Made by a program: the position numbers and the translations under genes. A stretch of DNA of 64,000 nucleotides from Sporosarcina sp. P2 (GTDB lineage: Bacteria; Bacillota; Bacilli; Bacillales_A; Planococcaceae), in assembly GCF_002743255.1 (NCBI RefSeq), contig NZ_PDYY01000003.1, forward strand, positions 62,001 through 126,000. Reading direction: 5' to 3'. The notes under the pieces are model-generated. The model was given only the letters and a program-made list of their open reading frames with translations. It ran no database searches and was not told the origin of the DNA. Shown here piece by piece: positions 1 to 8,278 of this stretch. The first letter of the stretch is position 1. Each line of letters begins with the position of its first letter.

Positions 1-1
1 T

Positions 2-1009
2 TTATTTCTTCATGAGTAAATAGCAAAAGTACGGTGCACCTATCAATGAAACAATAATACCTGCTGGAATACCACTCGGTTCCAAGATATTTCGCCCAAT
101 TGTGTCCGCTAGCAATAGAAGGAAACTACCGAGCAAGATCGCAATAGGTAAATTCATTTGATGGCGTGGGCCGATTAGAGACTTGGCGATATGAGGCGCC
201 ATCAGACCGATGAACGCGATACCACCTGTAACCGACACAGCGGATGCAGCTAGGGCCACAGCAGTCAGCAATAACACTACACGCTCTCGTTCAATCGTGA
301 CACCGATACCCGTCGCCACAGCTTCATTCAAGCCGAGCATGTCGAGCCGGTGTGCTTTAAATAATGCGAAAGGAATTAATATGAGCAACCAAGGGGTCAG
401 TGCCCAAATGTAAGGCCAATCCGTTCCCCAAATATTCCCTGCTATCCATCTTGAAATGAAATCGACTTTCTCTTGCTTAGCGGAAGAAGTCAATACGACC
501 ATCACACCTGAAAGAGCCATTGAAAAGCCAATACCCACCAATACAAGGCGCATAGGCTGCAGTCCACTTTTTCTACTGTAAGCAAATAGGTAAATTAAAA
601 CCGAAGTGATGAGAGCTCCAGCAAGCCCAACTAACGGTAATAAGTAAGTGAACGCACCGGACTCAATCGGCACAAACAAGAAAAATAGTGCAATAGCGAC
701 TCCAGCCCCAGAATTTATTCCGATGATGCCGGGATCCGCAAGGTCATTACGTGTGATCCCTTGTAAAATAGCACCTGATAAGGCAAGCGCAGCACCGGCC
801 AACAACGTAATGATGATTCGCGGGAGGCGAATAGAAAACAGTACAAATTCTTCTTTGAAAGTGCCTTGACCGAGAAGAGTAGGGATTAGCCGGCTCCATT
901 CAATAGAAGCAGATCCTAAACCAAGCGCAAGAATAGTTAGGAAGAGAATCAGTACAAGGAAGCATGCTCCAAGAATTCTTTGTTTTCTTCGTATATGTGG
1001 AAGTATCAT
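2..1009 (-). CDS. FecCD-family iron-siderophore ABC permease (second of two)
   Basis: A 335-residue integral membrane permease of the FecCD/BtuC family, which forms half of the channel moving ferric siderophore across the cytoplasmic membrane. It has a hydrophobic helix near residues 14-33, many further helices, and the family signature around residues 75-110 (LSGAILQG, RNDLADPGIIG). Length matches the family. Its start overlaps the end of the upstream permease by 4 bases, as expected for a co-translated heterodimer. The stop lies at the left edge of the window, so the gene is complete but anything downstream is unseen. The siderophore type cannot be read from sequence. Confidence 0.93.
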   Translation of the reverse strand: MILPHIRRKQRILGACFLVLILFLTILALGLGSASIEWSRLIPTLLGQGTFKEEFVLFSIRLPRIIITLLAGAALALSGAILQGITRNDLADPGIIGINSGAGVAIALFFLFVPIESGAFTYLLPLVGLAGALITSVLIYLFAYSRKSGLQPMRLVLVGIGFSMALSGVMVVLTSSAKQEKVDFISRWIAGNIWGTDWPYIWALTPWLLILIPFALFKAHRLDMLGLNEAVATGIGVTIERERVVLLLTAVALAASAVSVTGGIAFIGLMAPHIAKSLIGPRHQMNLPIAILLGSFLLLLADTIGRNILEPSGIPAGIIVSLIGAPYFCYLLMKK

Positions 1010-2022
1010 GAGAATGCCTGACCTCCTTTGCGTACGATTAAAAGAAAGAACGGTAAGCCGATGATTGCAATCAATGCAGCAACAGGCGTTTCAAACGGTG
1101 CTTGTAGCATTCGTCCAACCGTATCTGCTAGCAGCATGAAAGTTGCACCTAAAATGGCGGAAGTCGGGATGATGAATCGGTAATCTGTACCGACGATCGA
1201 CCGAACAATATGTGGGATCATTAACCCGACAAATGCTAGGTTACCCGCTAATGCCACAGCAGCTCCCGCTAATAAGATAATCACAATAAACAACAGAACT
1301 TTTATTTTCAATGTATTTTGTCCAAGTCCAATCGCTACTTCTTCATTTAGGCTCAATAATGTCAATTGACGTGAAAGTACAAGTGCGACGAAAATCCCTA
1401 TAATGATGACTGGCGCAATGGTCTGCAACTGTCCCCATGAAGTGCCGATCAATCCGCCAGCTGTCCACATTGCCACATCCTTTGAAATCTTAAAATACAA
1501 ACCAACGCCCTGTGCGATGGCGAATAAAAATGTAGAGACGGCTGCGCCTGCCAATACAAGCCGAATGGGTGCAAAGCCGCCTCGCTTCGCAGAGGCAATA
1601 CCGAAGACGATCAGCGCACCGACAGCAGAGCCGATGAAGCAAGCTGTCATGATGCCGAAATAGTTGATAGTTGGAATGCATGCAAGCGCAATGGCTAATG
1701 CGGCATTCGCCCCGGCAGTCAGTCCAAGCAACCCAGGATCTGCCAATGGGTTTCGCGTCATGCCTTGCATAATCGCCCCGGAAACGGCCAAAGCCGCACC
1801 CACAAACACGGCACCTATTTCACGTGGAAAGCGTATTTCTCGCAGGATCAGAATGTTATCCTTTTGATTTGTCGTGAATGAAAGTAAAATATCTTGCCAT
1901 GTAGTGTGAGCGGCACCAAGCTTCATGGCAAATAGGAAACTGATTAGTAACAGCATCGTGCTAGCAAATAATTTAAGACTAAATGGTATAGCTTTTCTAA
2001 CGGGTTTGTCCATTTTATTCAT
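1006..2022 (-). CDS. FecCD-family iron-siderophore ABC permease (first of two)
   Basis: Partner permease of the downstream FecCD protein, about 338 residues with roughly ten membrane helices and the conserved segment LSGxIMQGxTRNPLADPGLLG near residue 90. The reading frame is open to 2040, but an AAAGGAG ribosome site falls just before the Met at 2022, and another Met lies at 2013, so the start is uncertain by a few residues. It follows the binding-protein gene after a terminator-like hairpin, so it is probably expressed at a lower level than the binding protein. Substrate is a ferric siderophore by context (Fur box, binding lipoprotein, ATPase); the exact ligand is unknown. Confidence 0.92.
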   Translation of the reverse strand: MNKMDKPVRKAIPFSLKLFASTMLLLISFLFAMKLGAAHTTWQDILLSFTTNQKDNILILREIRFPREIGAVFVGAALAVSGAIMQGMTRNPLADPGLLGLTAGANAALAIALACIPTINYFGIMTACFIGSAVGALIVFGIASAKRGGFAPIRLVLAGAAVSTFLFAIAQGVGLYFKISKDVAMWTAGGLIGTSWGQLQTIAPVIIIGIFVALVLSRQLTLLSLNEEVAIGLGQNTLKIKVLLFIVIILLAGAAVALAGNLAFVGLMIPHIVRSIVGTDYRFIIPTSAILGATFMLLADTVGRMLQAPFETPVAALIAIIGLPFFLLIVRKGGQAFS

Positions 2023-2040
2023 CCGCTCCTTTCTTGTCAT

Positions 2041-2081
2041 AAAAAAATGGGTTCTTCAATGAAGAAGAGCCCCATCTTGTT
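2041..2081 (-). terminator. Intra-operon attenuating terminator
   Basis: Read on the minus strand, the binding-protein stop is followed by a stem of ATGGG..TCTTC pairing with GAAGA..CCCAT around a short loop, then seven T residues running into the permease start region. This is a textbook intrinsic terminator placed inside an operon. It would let most transcripts stop after the ATPase and binding-protein genes, giving an excess of binding protein over membrane channel. Confidence 0.75.
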
Positions 2082-2084
2082 TGA

Positions 2085-3017
2085 TTACTTAGTTCCTAAA
2101 AAGCTTTTGATGAAGAAATCAAGCTGATTTTCAAGTGTATAGGCATCATTGAAAGAGAATTCTGCTGTGTTTACCTGATAGACTTGATCATTTTTGACGG
2201 CAGGAATATTTTTGTACGTTTCTGTTTCTAGGAATGAATTATCTCCTGTATCACTTTTACTCAAGATGACATAGTCCCCGGCAAATTCAGGCAAAACTTC
2301 TGCAGATAGCGCATAATATCCGTCTTTCTTAGTCATTTCCTTTACCTTTTCAGGCATAGCCAGTTTCATTTCCTGATAGAGGATTTCCGTTCCTCTTCCC
2401 CAGTTATCGCCGAAGACGTAAATTTGTTTGTCAAACTCTTCGATGACGGAAACTGTCGTATCTTCTCCGATTTTGGCTTTAATGTCTTTTCCTGCCTGCT
2501 GCGCACGTGCCTTAAATGCATCTACCCACTCAGTTGCTTCTTTTTCTTTATTCAATAACTTTCCAATTTCGATTTGCTGTGTTAAATAATCTACTTTTCC
2601 ATACGTATAGGTAACAGTAGGAGCAATTTCTTTCAGTTTATCAATATTTTTAATAGTGCTAAGTCCAATAATTAAATCGGGCTCCAGTTCAATGATTTTT
2701 TCAATATTTTCATCTGAAACTTCTTCTACATCTTTCAAAAATGAATCAAAGCTTGGATTATCTTTTGACCAAGATTCAGCTCCTACCAAATTCACGCCAA
2801 ATTCATGTACAGTACCGGCAAAACTAGATAACACCACAACACGCTGCGGATCTGCGGGAACCTCCACTGGACCTTCTTCAGATTGATAAGTAATCGTGTC
2901 GCTTGCTCCTTGTTCCTTTGCAGGTATATCTTCTTTCGCGGGTTCTTCCTGTTTAGTGCCACACGCTGCTAACGCAAGTACGATAAGCAAAAGGGCAGGT
3001 AATAGAATTTTCTTCAA
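2085..3017 (-). CDS. Iron-siderophore ABC substrate-binding lipoprotein
   Basis: A 310-residue extracytoplasmic binding protein of the FhuD/FeuA/BtuF-like periplasmic binding family. The N-terminus is a lipoprotein signal with a lipobox LAAC at about residue 19, followed by an acidic linker. The mature part has the family pattern: VVVLSS near residue 60, ELEPDLIIG near 110 and a long central helix. It should capture ferric siderophore outside the membrane and deliver it to the two FecCD permeases. It starts at a TTG three bases after the ATPase stop, with an AAAGGAG ribosome site inside the end of that gene. Ligand not identifiable. Confidence 0.92.
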   Translation of the reverse strand: MKKILLPALLLIVLALAACGTKQEEPAKEDIPAKEQGASDTITYQSEEGPVEVPADPQRVVVLSSFAGTVHEFGVNLVGAESWSKDNPSFDSFLKDVEEVSDENIEKIIELEPDLIIGLSTIKNIDKLKEIAPTVTYTYGKVDYLTQQIEIGKLLNKEKEATEWVDAFKARAQQAGKDIKAKIGEDTTVSVIEEFDKQIYVFGDNWGRGTEILYQEMKLAMPEKVKEMTKKDGYYALSAEVLPEFAGDYVILSKSDTGDNSFLETETYKNIPAVKNDQVYQVNTAEFSFNDAYTLENQLDFFIKSFLGTK

Positions 3018-3020
3018 CAG

Positions 3021-3815
3021 TTATTCGTCTCCTTTTAGTAGATCATATGTGATACATAACGGTTTGCCCGTTCTTGGATCCGTTCCAATTTCGGCGTCAA
3101 TTCGAAATACTTCTCGCAGTATATCTGGCCGTATTACTTCCTCGCACATACCCGCGCGTACAATTTCCCCATCTTTCATCGCAATGATGAAATCGGCAAA
3201 ACGTGCTGCTTGGTTCAAATCATGAAGTACCATGACGATGGTGCGTTGTTGCTCTTCGTTGAGCCTTTGCAATAGCTCTAGCACCTCTAATTGATGTGCC
3301 ATATCCAAATAGGTAGTCGGCTCATCCAGGAAGATAATATCTGTTTCCTGGGCAAGTGCCATCGCAATCCAAACACGCTGGCGTTGACCACCGGATAATG
3401 CATCGACTTGACGATATTTGAAAGCAGTCGTATTGGTGACTTCAAGCGCCCAATTGATAACATCCATATCATGCGCTGTCAAACGTCCCATTGCATTCTG
3501 GTAAGGAAATCTACCGTAGGATACCAATTCACCAACTGTTAAACCACTGGCAGCTTCCTGTGTCTGTGGAAGAATAGCCATCGTTTGCGCGAGCTGCTTC
3601 GTCCTTTGTTTAATAATATTTCTGCCATCTACTATCACTTCTCCTGATTGATGCGGAATTAAGCGCGTGACAGCTTTTAGAAATGTGGATTTGCCACACC
3701 CGTTTGCTCCGATAATAGCAGTCACTTTCTTGTCGGGTATTTGAACCGATAACCCATTAACGATCAGGTGATCATCATATGAAACTTGTAGATTTTCTGT
3801 ATACAAGCGAACCAT
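3021..3815 (-). CDS. Iron-siderophore ABC transporter ATPase (FecE/FhuC-like)
   Basis: A 264-residue ATPase driving siderophore import. Walker A GANGCGKST is near residue 36, the signature LSGGQRQRVWIA near 140, Walker B IIFLDEPT near 160 and the switch His in MVLHDLN near 195. The C-terminus carries the usual FecE-type tail. It is the first gene of a minus-strand operon (ATPase, lipoprotein, two permeases) that begins 37 bases from a Fur box, so iron repression is expected. Domain order and length are standard for FhuC/FecE; nothing is missing. Confidence 0.95.
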   Translation of the reverse strand: MVRLYTENLQVSYDDHLIVNGLSVQIPDKKVTAIIGANGCGKSTFLKAVTRLIPHQSGEVIVDGRNIIKQRTKQLAQTMAILPQTQEAASGLTVGELVSYGRFPYQNAMGRLTAHDMDVINWALEVTNTTAFKYRQVDALSGGQRQRVWIAMALAQETDIIFLDEPTTYLDMAHQLEVLELLQRLNEEQQRTIVMVLHDLNQAARFADFIIAMKDGEIVRAGMCEEVIRPDILREVFRIDAEIGTDPRTGKPLCITYDLLKGDE

Positions 3816-3851
3816 TTCGTGAAATCAAACCTTTCCTACTAAGTAATCATT

Positions 3852-3864
3852 GATAATGATTATC
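3852..3864. promoter_or_regulatory. Fur box shared by two divergent iron genes
   Basis: The core GATAATGATTATC is a perfect inverted repeat flanked by further matching bases (TGATAATGATTATCA), identical to the classical Fur 7-1-7 core. It lies between the siderophore ATPase (minus) and the ferredoxin-NADP reductase (plus), so Fur with iron should repress both. Confidence 0.88.
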
Positions 3865-3937
3865 AATATCGGTACAATGAAAACTATAAATTGAAATGCA
3901 AGCGATGTCAATAATTATTTGTAAGGGAGAAGATGGA

Positions 3938-4984
3938 ATGGAACAAGATCAGCTACTGGACGTAACGATTATCGGCGGAGGACCTGCGGGGTTATATGCT
4001 GCTTTTTATAGTGGATTGCGTGAAATGAAGACGAAAATCATTGAATACCAGCAGCAGCTTGGAGGAAAGATCCATGTCTATCCAGAAAAGATGATTTGGG
4101 ATATTGGCGGCATGACACCTGCACCGGGAGCACAAGTGATTGAACGGCTTGTGACCCAAGGGTTAACCTTTGATCCGAAAGTCGTGCTCAATGAGAAAAT
4201 TGTGAAGATTGAAAAGATAGCTGACAAGTACTTTGCATTACATGGCTCGTCAGGTATCGTTCATTACAGCAAAACCGTAATACTCGCAACAGGTACAGGT
4301 ATTTTGAATCCACAGAAGATTGAAGTGGAAGGCGCAGAACGCTTTGAAGTGTCGAATTTAAACTATACGGTAAAATCTTTGGGACGTTTTAAAGGAAAGA
4401 CCGTCCTGATTTCAGGCGGTGGCAACGCGGCAGTCGACTGGGCCAATGAACTGCAACCCATCGCTAAAAAAGTGTACCTAACTTATCGTAAAGAGAATTT
4501 AAACGGCCATGAAGCGCAAGTGCGACAACTCTTAGAGAGTGGTGTGGTCTGTCACTTTAATACAAATATATCTCGATTCATTGCATCTGAAGATCATAGC
4601 TCAATTGAGAGAGTGGAGCTACGACACAATGAAGAAGAAACAGTTACCACGATAGCTGTAGATGAAGTAATTATTAATCACGGTTACGAGCGTGATACTT
4701 CGTTAATTGGTGATCAGCAATTGGGTGTTGAACTAACGGAACATAAACAGATTGCCGGAACGTGCACAAGTGCTACGTCTATAGAAGGGATGTATGCGGC
4801 AGGGGATGTACTGAGCCACAAAGGCAAACTACATTTAATAGCAGGGGCATTTCAGGATGCAGCGAATGCTGTGAACTGCGCCAAAATCTATATCGACCCC
4901 GAAGCAAATGAAAATGGTATGGTATCTTCTCATAATGAACTCTTCAAGGAACGAAATCGTGAATTAGTGAAACAGCTCGTATAA
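3938..4984 (+). CDS. Ferredoxin--NADP reductase, thioredoxin-reductase-like (YumC/YcgT type)
   Basis: A flavoprotein of 348 residues in the type-2 ferredoxin/flavodoxin-NADP reductase family. It has an N-terminal FAD-binding GGGPAGLYAA, a central NADPH-binding GGGNAAVDWA near residue 160 and a C-terminal GDVLSHKGK FAD motif. The redox CxxC of true thioredoxin reductase is absent, as expected for this family. The ATG at 3938 is chosen because AAGGGAGA precedes it by seven bases; an earlier in-frame ATG at 3896 lacks a ribosome site. Being divergent from a siderophore operon over one Fur box, it probably supplies electrons for reductive iron release from siderophores, which is inference from context. 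Confidence 0.88.
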   Translation: MEQDQLLDVTIIGGGPAGLYAAFYSGLREMKTKIIEYQQQLGGKIHVYPEKMIWDIGGMTPAPGAQVIERLVTQGLTFDPKVVLNEKIVKIEKIADKYFALHGSSGIVHYSKTVILATGTGILNPQKIEVEGAERFEVSNLNYTVKSLGRFKGKTVLISGGGNAAVDWANELQPIAKKVYLTYRKENLNGHEAQVRQLLESGVVCHFNTNISRFIASEDHSSIERVELRHNEEETVTTIAVDEVIINHGYERDTSLIGDQQLGVELTEHKQIAGTCTSATSIEGMYAAGDVLSHKGKLHLIAGAFQDAANAVNCAKIYIDPEANENGMVSSHNELFKERNRELVKQLV

Positions 4985-4985
4985 A

Positions 4986-5033
4986 AAAGAACTGACCAAC
5001 GATTTTTTATTATCGTAGCGTCAGTTCTTTTAT
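4986..5033. terminator. Bidirectional terminator
   Basis: The arms GAACTGAC and GTCAGTTC, with an inner ACGAT/ATCGT stem, are flanked by A and T runs. It separates the converging reductase and MOSC genes. Confidence 0.8.
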
Positions 5034-5693
5034 TTAGATATTCCCTAGCTTCTCCAGCCGTTTCATCAGCATGTCCCGCCACTCTTCAGCCAGTGCATCG
5101 ACTCCCAGAATTCGTTTCAATCCTTCCACGTCTTTAGGACGCTGAAAATACACTTCATTTGCATAAAGAATGGAAACTTGGTTTGGATCTTGTTGAAGCG
5201 AAGTAATTGTTGAATCTAAACGAACAATTCCTTCTTCCACCACACGGCATAAATAGCCTGTGAATCCAGTGTTGACCATTCCTTTCATCAAATCGGGTAA
5301 GCCAGTTCGCTTACTAATTGTGCTGCAAGGGACTCGACCTTGTGTTACTTGAATAACTGCGTCTCCCACTGCAAATACATCTCCAATACATATATCTTTC
5401 TCAAGCATTCCATCCACTGTCAGATTTTCTCCGAAAGTAGAAGAGGGCAACGTGCAGGAAAATTTCTTTTCCCAGAAAGTATAGTGCTCACTCGGATAGA
5501 CACAGACCGCTCGATCAGGACCGCCATGATGTTTCGTATCCGCAATCCCGTCTCCTTGAAAACCATCCACAGAAAGAAATGCTTCTTCGACAGACTGTTT
5601 ACAAATTGCACTGGAAAATTCTCCACCAGTAGTAGATTGTACGATTCGCGGCATCCCAATAGATAGCGTCCGCAATGAAGGTTCACTGTTCAA
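5034..5693 (-). CDS. MOSC domain protein (YiiM-like)
   Basis: A 219-residue MOSC-domain protein similar in layout to YiiM. It has the GDGIADTKHHGG segment near residue 47, a motif typical of YiiM-like proteins, then GENLTVDG near 89 and the conserved Cys in GRVPCSTISKR near 120. MOSC domains bind molybdenum cofactor or act in sulfur/N-hydroxyl reduction; YiiM reduces 6-N-hydroxylaminopurine in E. coli, but that substrate is only family knowledge here. It is monocistronic, begins at a TTG behind AGGGA, and converges on the reductase gene. Confidence 0.82.
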   Translation of the reverse strand: MNSEPSLRTLSIGMPRIVQSTTGGEFSSAICKQSVEEAFLSVDGFQGDGIADTKHHGGPDRAVCVYPSEHYTFWEKKFSCTLPSSTFGENLTVDGMLEKDICIGDVFAVGDAVIQVTQGRVPCSTISKRTGLPDLMKGMVNTGFTGYLCRVVEEGIVRLDSTITSLQQDPNQVSILYANEVYFQRPKDVEGLKRILGVDALAEEWRDMLMKRLEKLGNI

Positions 5694-5773
5694 TAAAAAT
5701 CCCTACTTTCCGCGTGTTTATACATGTAGTATACAATAAATGCGATTTATAGAAGGGATGATTATAGCGCATG

Positions 5774-6106
5774 TCAGATTGCGACCATGATTAACCAAAA
5801 GATATGCATGAATAATACTGCAATATAAATAAATAATGCAGTGGTCAAAGAAATACGGACGACGATTCCTGACGAACTAACCGTTACGATATATAAAAGC
5901 AGTAAAGGTAACCCTAGTTTTACTACGTAGAACAAAGGAATACTTTGTTCATATAAAAATGATACTAGCAAATTGGCTTCTTCTATAAGACCAAACCGCA
6001 AACCATAATCCGTGAAAATGGCATCTAATAAACATAAGCAAGCCAATAGAAAGCCTGCATTGATTAATCTGTTTTGCTGAATAGGAAAATCCTTAACTGT
6101 ATTCAT
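5774..6106 (-). CDS. Small membrane protein, DUF5658-like
   Basis: A 110-residue protein with about three hydrophobic segments (residues 13-31, 52-74, 82-106). The pattern LDAIFTDYGLR followed by EEANLL resembles the DUF5658 family, in which a D..T helix motif is followed by E.N. Start is an ATG behind AAGGAG. It is divergent from the GntR gene. Function unknown; the family name is moderately supported by pattern only. Confidence 0.6.
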   Translation of the reverse strand: MNTVKDFPIQQNRLINAGFLLACLCLLDAIFTDYGLRFGLIEEANLLVSFLYEQSIPLFYVVKLGLPLLLLYIVTVSSSGIVVRISLTTALFIYIAVLFMHIFWLIMVAI

Positions 6107-6202
6107 TTTATCGGCTCCTTACATACAGTGTAGTTACCTAGGGTGTGTAATTAGTGACGATTTTATTCATCGATTCACCATAATTTTTATATGATTAGTT
6201 AT

Positions 6203-6251
6203 TTGCATTATGTTATGAAAATGCGTATAGTACATTACAACAGTAATGTGC
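6203..6251 (+). promoter_or_regulatory. Promoter and operator of the GntR/ABC operon
   Basis: A sigma-A-like promoter TTGCAT (6203-6208), 17-base spacer, TATAGT (6226-6231) runs straight into an inverted repeat GTACATTAC-aaca-GTAATGTGC (6230-6251) with one mismatch. The repeat covers the -10 edge and start site, the place where a YtrA-type GntR repressor would block transcription of its own operon. Confidence 0.65.
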
Positions 6252-6277
6252 TAGGTAACCTTGAGGTGGTGAAATTC

Positions 6278-6649
6278 TTGCTTGAGATGGATGGAGAAAA
6301 GCCGATTTATATACAAATTGCAGAATGGTTAGAGACAGAAATTATTGATGGTACGTTACAAGCGGACGATAAAGTGTACTCGCAGTATCAATTGGCAGAT
6401 CTTTTCAATATCAATCCTGCGACTGCCGGGAAGGGACTGACGATTTTACTAGATGCGGAACTTATTTATAAAAAACGTGGCCTTGGCACATTTGTAACAG
6501 CTGACGCACGTGAGAAACTGCTGACGAAGCGTAAAGGCGGTAGGTTAAGTCGTCTGGTGCAGGAGCTGCTTAATGAAGCGGTATTACTTGGGCTGGAAGA
6601 AGATCAGCTAATTAAATTAATCCAGGCAGGGCGAAAGGAGAGGTCATAA
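6278..6649 (+). CDS. GntR-family repressor, YtrA subfamily
   Basis: About 123 residues. The start PIYIQIAEWLETEIIDG, the winged helix through NINPATAGKGLTIL and the GLGTFV wing are characteristic of short YtrA-type GntR regulators with no large effector domain. A TTG at 6278 is chosen as start because GAGGTGG lies eight bases before it; upstream in-frame ATGs lack ribosome sites and would place the promoter inside the gene. Its stop overlaps the ATG of the ABC ATPase. In Bacillus the homologous regulator represses a cell-envelope-stress ABC operon; here it most likely represses the three genes that follow. Confidence 0.88.
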   Translation: MLEMDGEKPIYIQIAEWLETEIIDGTLQADDKVYSQYQLADLFNINPATAGKGLTILLDAELIYKKRGLGTFVTADAREKLLTKRKGGRLSRLVQELLNEAVLLGLEEDQLIKLIQAGRKERS

Positions 6650-7557
6650 TGTCAGCAATTACGTTGAAAAACGTGTCAAAAAGTTATCGATCTATTACAA
6701 TACTGGACCAGTTGAATTTAGAAATCCGTAAGAATGTCATTACGGGATTGGTAGGACGTAATGGTGTGGGAAAGACGACGTTGATGAAGATGATTGCGGG
6801 ATTCATAAAAGAGTCGGATGGAGAACTTCGTGTGTTTGGTGAGCATCCCTTTAATAGTCTCAAGGTTTCCGCCAACATGATGTTCATTGACGATATGATG
6901 GGCTTCCCGGATGCACTAACATTGGATGATTTGCTAACAGAATGTGATCGCTTCTATGAAAATTGGAATCAAGATCTAGCTGTGCGTCTGCTTGAATACT
7001 TTAAATTACCGCTGTCGCTGAATCATCGCGTACTGTCAAAAGGGAAGCGTAGTACATTCAATGCAATTATTGGTATTGCCACACGTTGTCCACTCACGAT
7101 GTTTGATGAGCCAATTACAGGAATGGATGCTGGGGCGCGTAGGGATTTTTACAGGGCGCTGCTGAAAGATTATATCGCTTATCCCCGCACTATTTTGTTG
7201 TCGAGTCATCACATGGAAGAAATGGAGGATTTGCTGGAGGATATTTTGGTGATTGACGGCAAGAGCATCTCGTTTCATGGACCGATAACTGAACTGCAGG
7301 AAAAATTCCTGTCACTTCAAGCGCGAGAGAGTGTGCTGAAATCCTATGCGATTCGCTATGCGGTTGTTCATCGTGCAAACGCGGGGCCAATGACGGAATG
7401 GATTGTTGACAATCAGTATACCGAAGCGGAAGTGGAAGAGTTGAAGCAGGCGGGCATCCGCGTATCGTCGGTTTCTGCAAGCCAAGCGTACTTGGCGATG
7501 ACGGGCCAGGCGACGGGAGGTGTAGACGATGTTTTCAACGCAATGGAGCGTCAATGA
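6649..7557 (+). CDS. ABC transporter ATPase (YtrB-like)
   Basis: A 302-residue ATPase with Walker A GRNGVGKTT near residue 35 and Walker B LTMFDEP near 150, followed by H in LLSSHHMEE. The signature region reads LSKGKRST in place of LSGGQ, a degenerate form common in YtrB-like proteins. A C-terminal extension of about 80 residues follows the ATPase core. The gene overlaps the GntR stop (TAATG) and its own end overlaps the membrane gene by 29 bases, so the three form one transcript. Probably an exporter or membrane-stress ABC system of unknown substrate. Confidence 0.88.
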   Translation: MSAITLKNVSKSYRSITILDQLNLEIRKNVITGLVGRNGVGKTTLMKMIAGFIKESDGELRVFGEHPFNSLKVSANMMFIDDMMGFPDALTLDDLLTECDRFYENWNQDLAVRLLEYFKLPLSLNHRVLSKGKRSTFNAIIGIATRCPLTMFDEPITGMDAGARRDFYRALLKDYIAYPRTILLSSHHMEEMEDLLEDILVIDGKSISFHGPITELQEKFLSLQARESVLKSYAIRYAVVHRANAGPMTEWIVDNQYTEAEVEELKQAGIRVSSVSASQAYLAMTGQATGGVDDVFNAMERQ

Positions 7558-8278
7558 ACTGGCGAAGCGTCAGTATTTATTTAAATTGAGTACCAATGGC
7601 GCGGTATTTACTACGCTGATAGTGCTACAGATTATTGGGACTATATTTATAAGTGGAGCGGGGTCCTCATCCATGAACGAATGGGAAGAGATGATTTCTG
7701 TTAACTACACGTCCATATCAAATGATAGTCAGGTAGGCTTGACATTATTCTGGGCACTCATTGTTGGATTCTTGCTGACATCGGCTGCACAGCGTAATGA
7801 ATCCTTTTCATTCGTGACGAATCGTCTGACCTTTCAGCTGGCAAACTTTTATTTCATTTGCACAGCGTCATTACTTGGGGGTGTAACGACCGTGTTGATC
7901 GGGTCGGTCATGAAGATTGTTGCGCTGTTTGGCGATAATGTCATTATAGAAACGACAGGCCTTCTGTCGTCGCCGCTTGATTTCTTCTCCCGGATTCTCG
8001 TAATGACCGCGTACACATTGCTGCTTATGATGATTGGGTATTTACTTGGAACTTTAATACAGTTTAGCAAGTTGTTCATTGCCTTGTTTGGATTAATCTG
8101 GTTTGTGTATTTCACGTTCGGTATCAGTTTGTCAGTTGGCGAAGGTGATAGCGTATTGTACTTTTACTACGGAGAGACATCTATTCTGGTATTTGTTTTG
8201 AAAGTAGTAGTATCGGTTGCTGTACTGTTTGGTATCAGCCTCTTTGTGACAAATCGTTTGGAGGTGAGAAATCCATGA
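7529..8278 (+). CDS. ABC transporter membrane subunit of the YtrA-like operon
   Basis: A 249-residue protein with about six hydrophobic segments (for example 24-45, 69-88, 103-128, 150-175, 182-202, 218-240). It has no recognised enzymatic motif. The start is an ATG behind GGGAGG inside the end of the ATPase gene, implying translational coupling and a physical partnership with that ATPase. It resembles ABC-2 type permeases in size and topology. Substrate unknown. Confidence 0.7.
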   Translation: MFSTQWSVNELAKRQYLFKLSTNGAVFTTLIVLQIIGTIFISGAGSSSMNEWEEMISVNYTSISNDSQVGLTLFWALIVGFLLTSAAQRNESFSFVTNRLTFQLANFYFICTASLLGGVTTVLIGSVMKIVALFGDNVIIETTGLLSSPLDFFSRILVMTAYTLLLMMIGYLLGTLIQFSKLFIALFGLIWFVYFTFGISLSVGEGDSVLYFYYGETSILVFVLKVVVSVAVLFGISLFVTNRLEVRNP

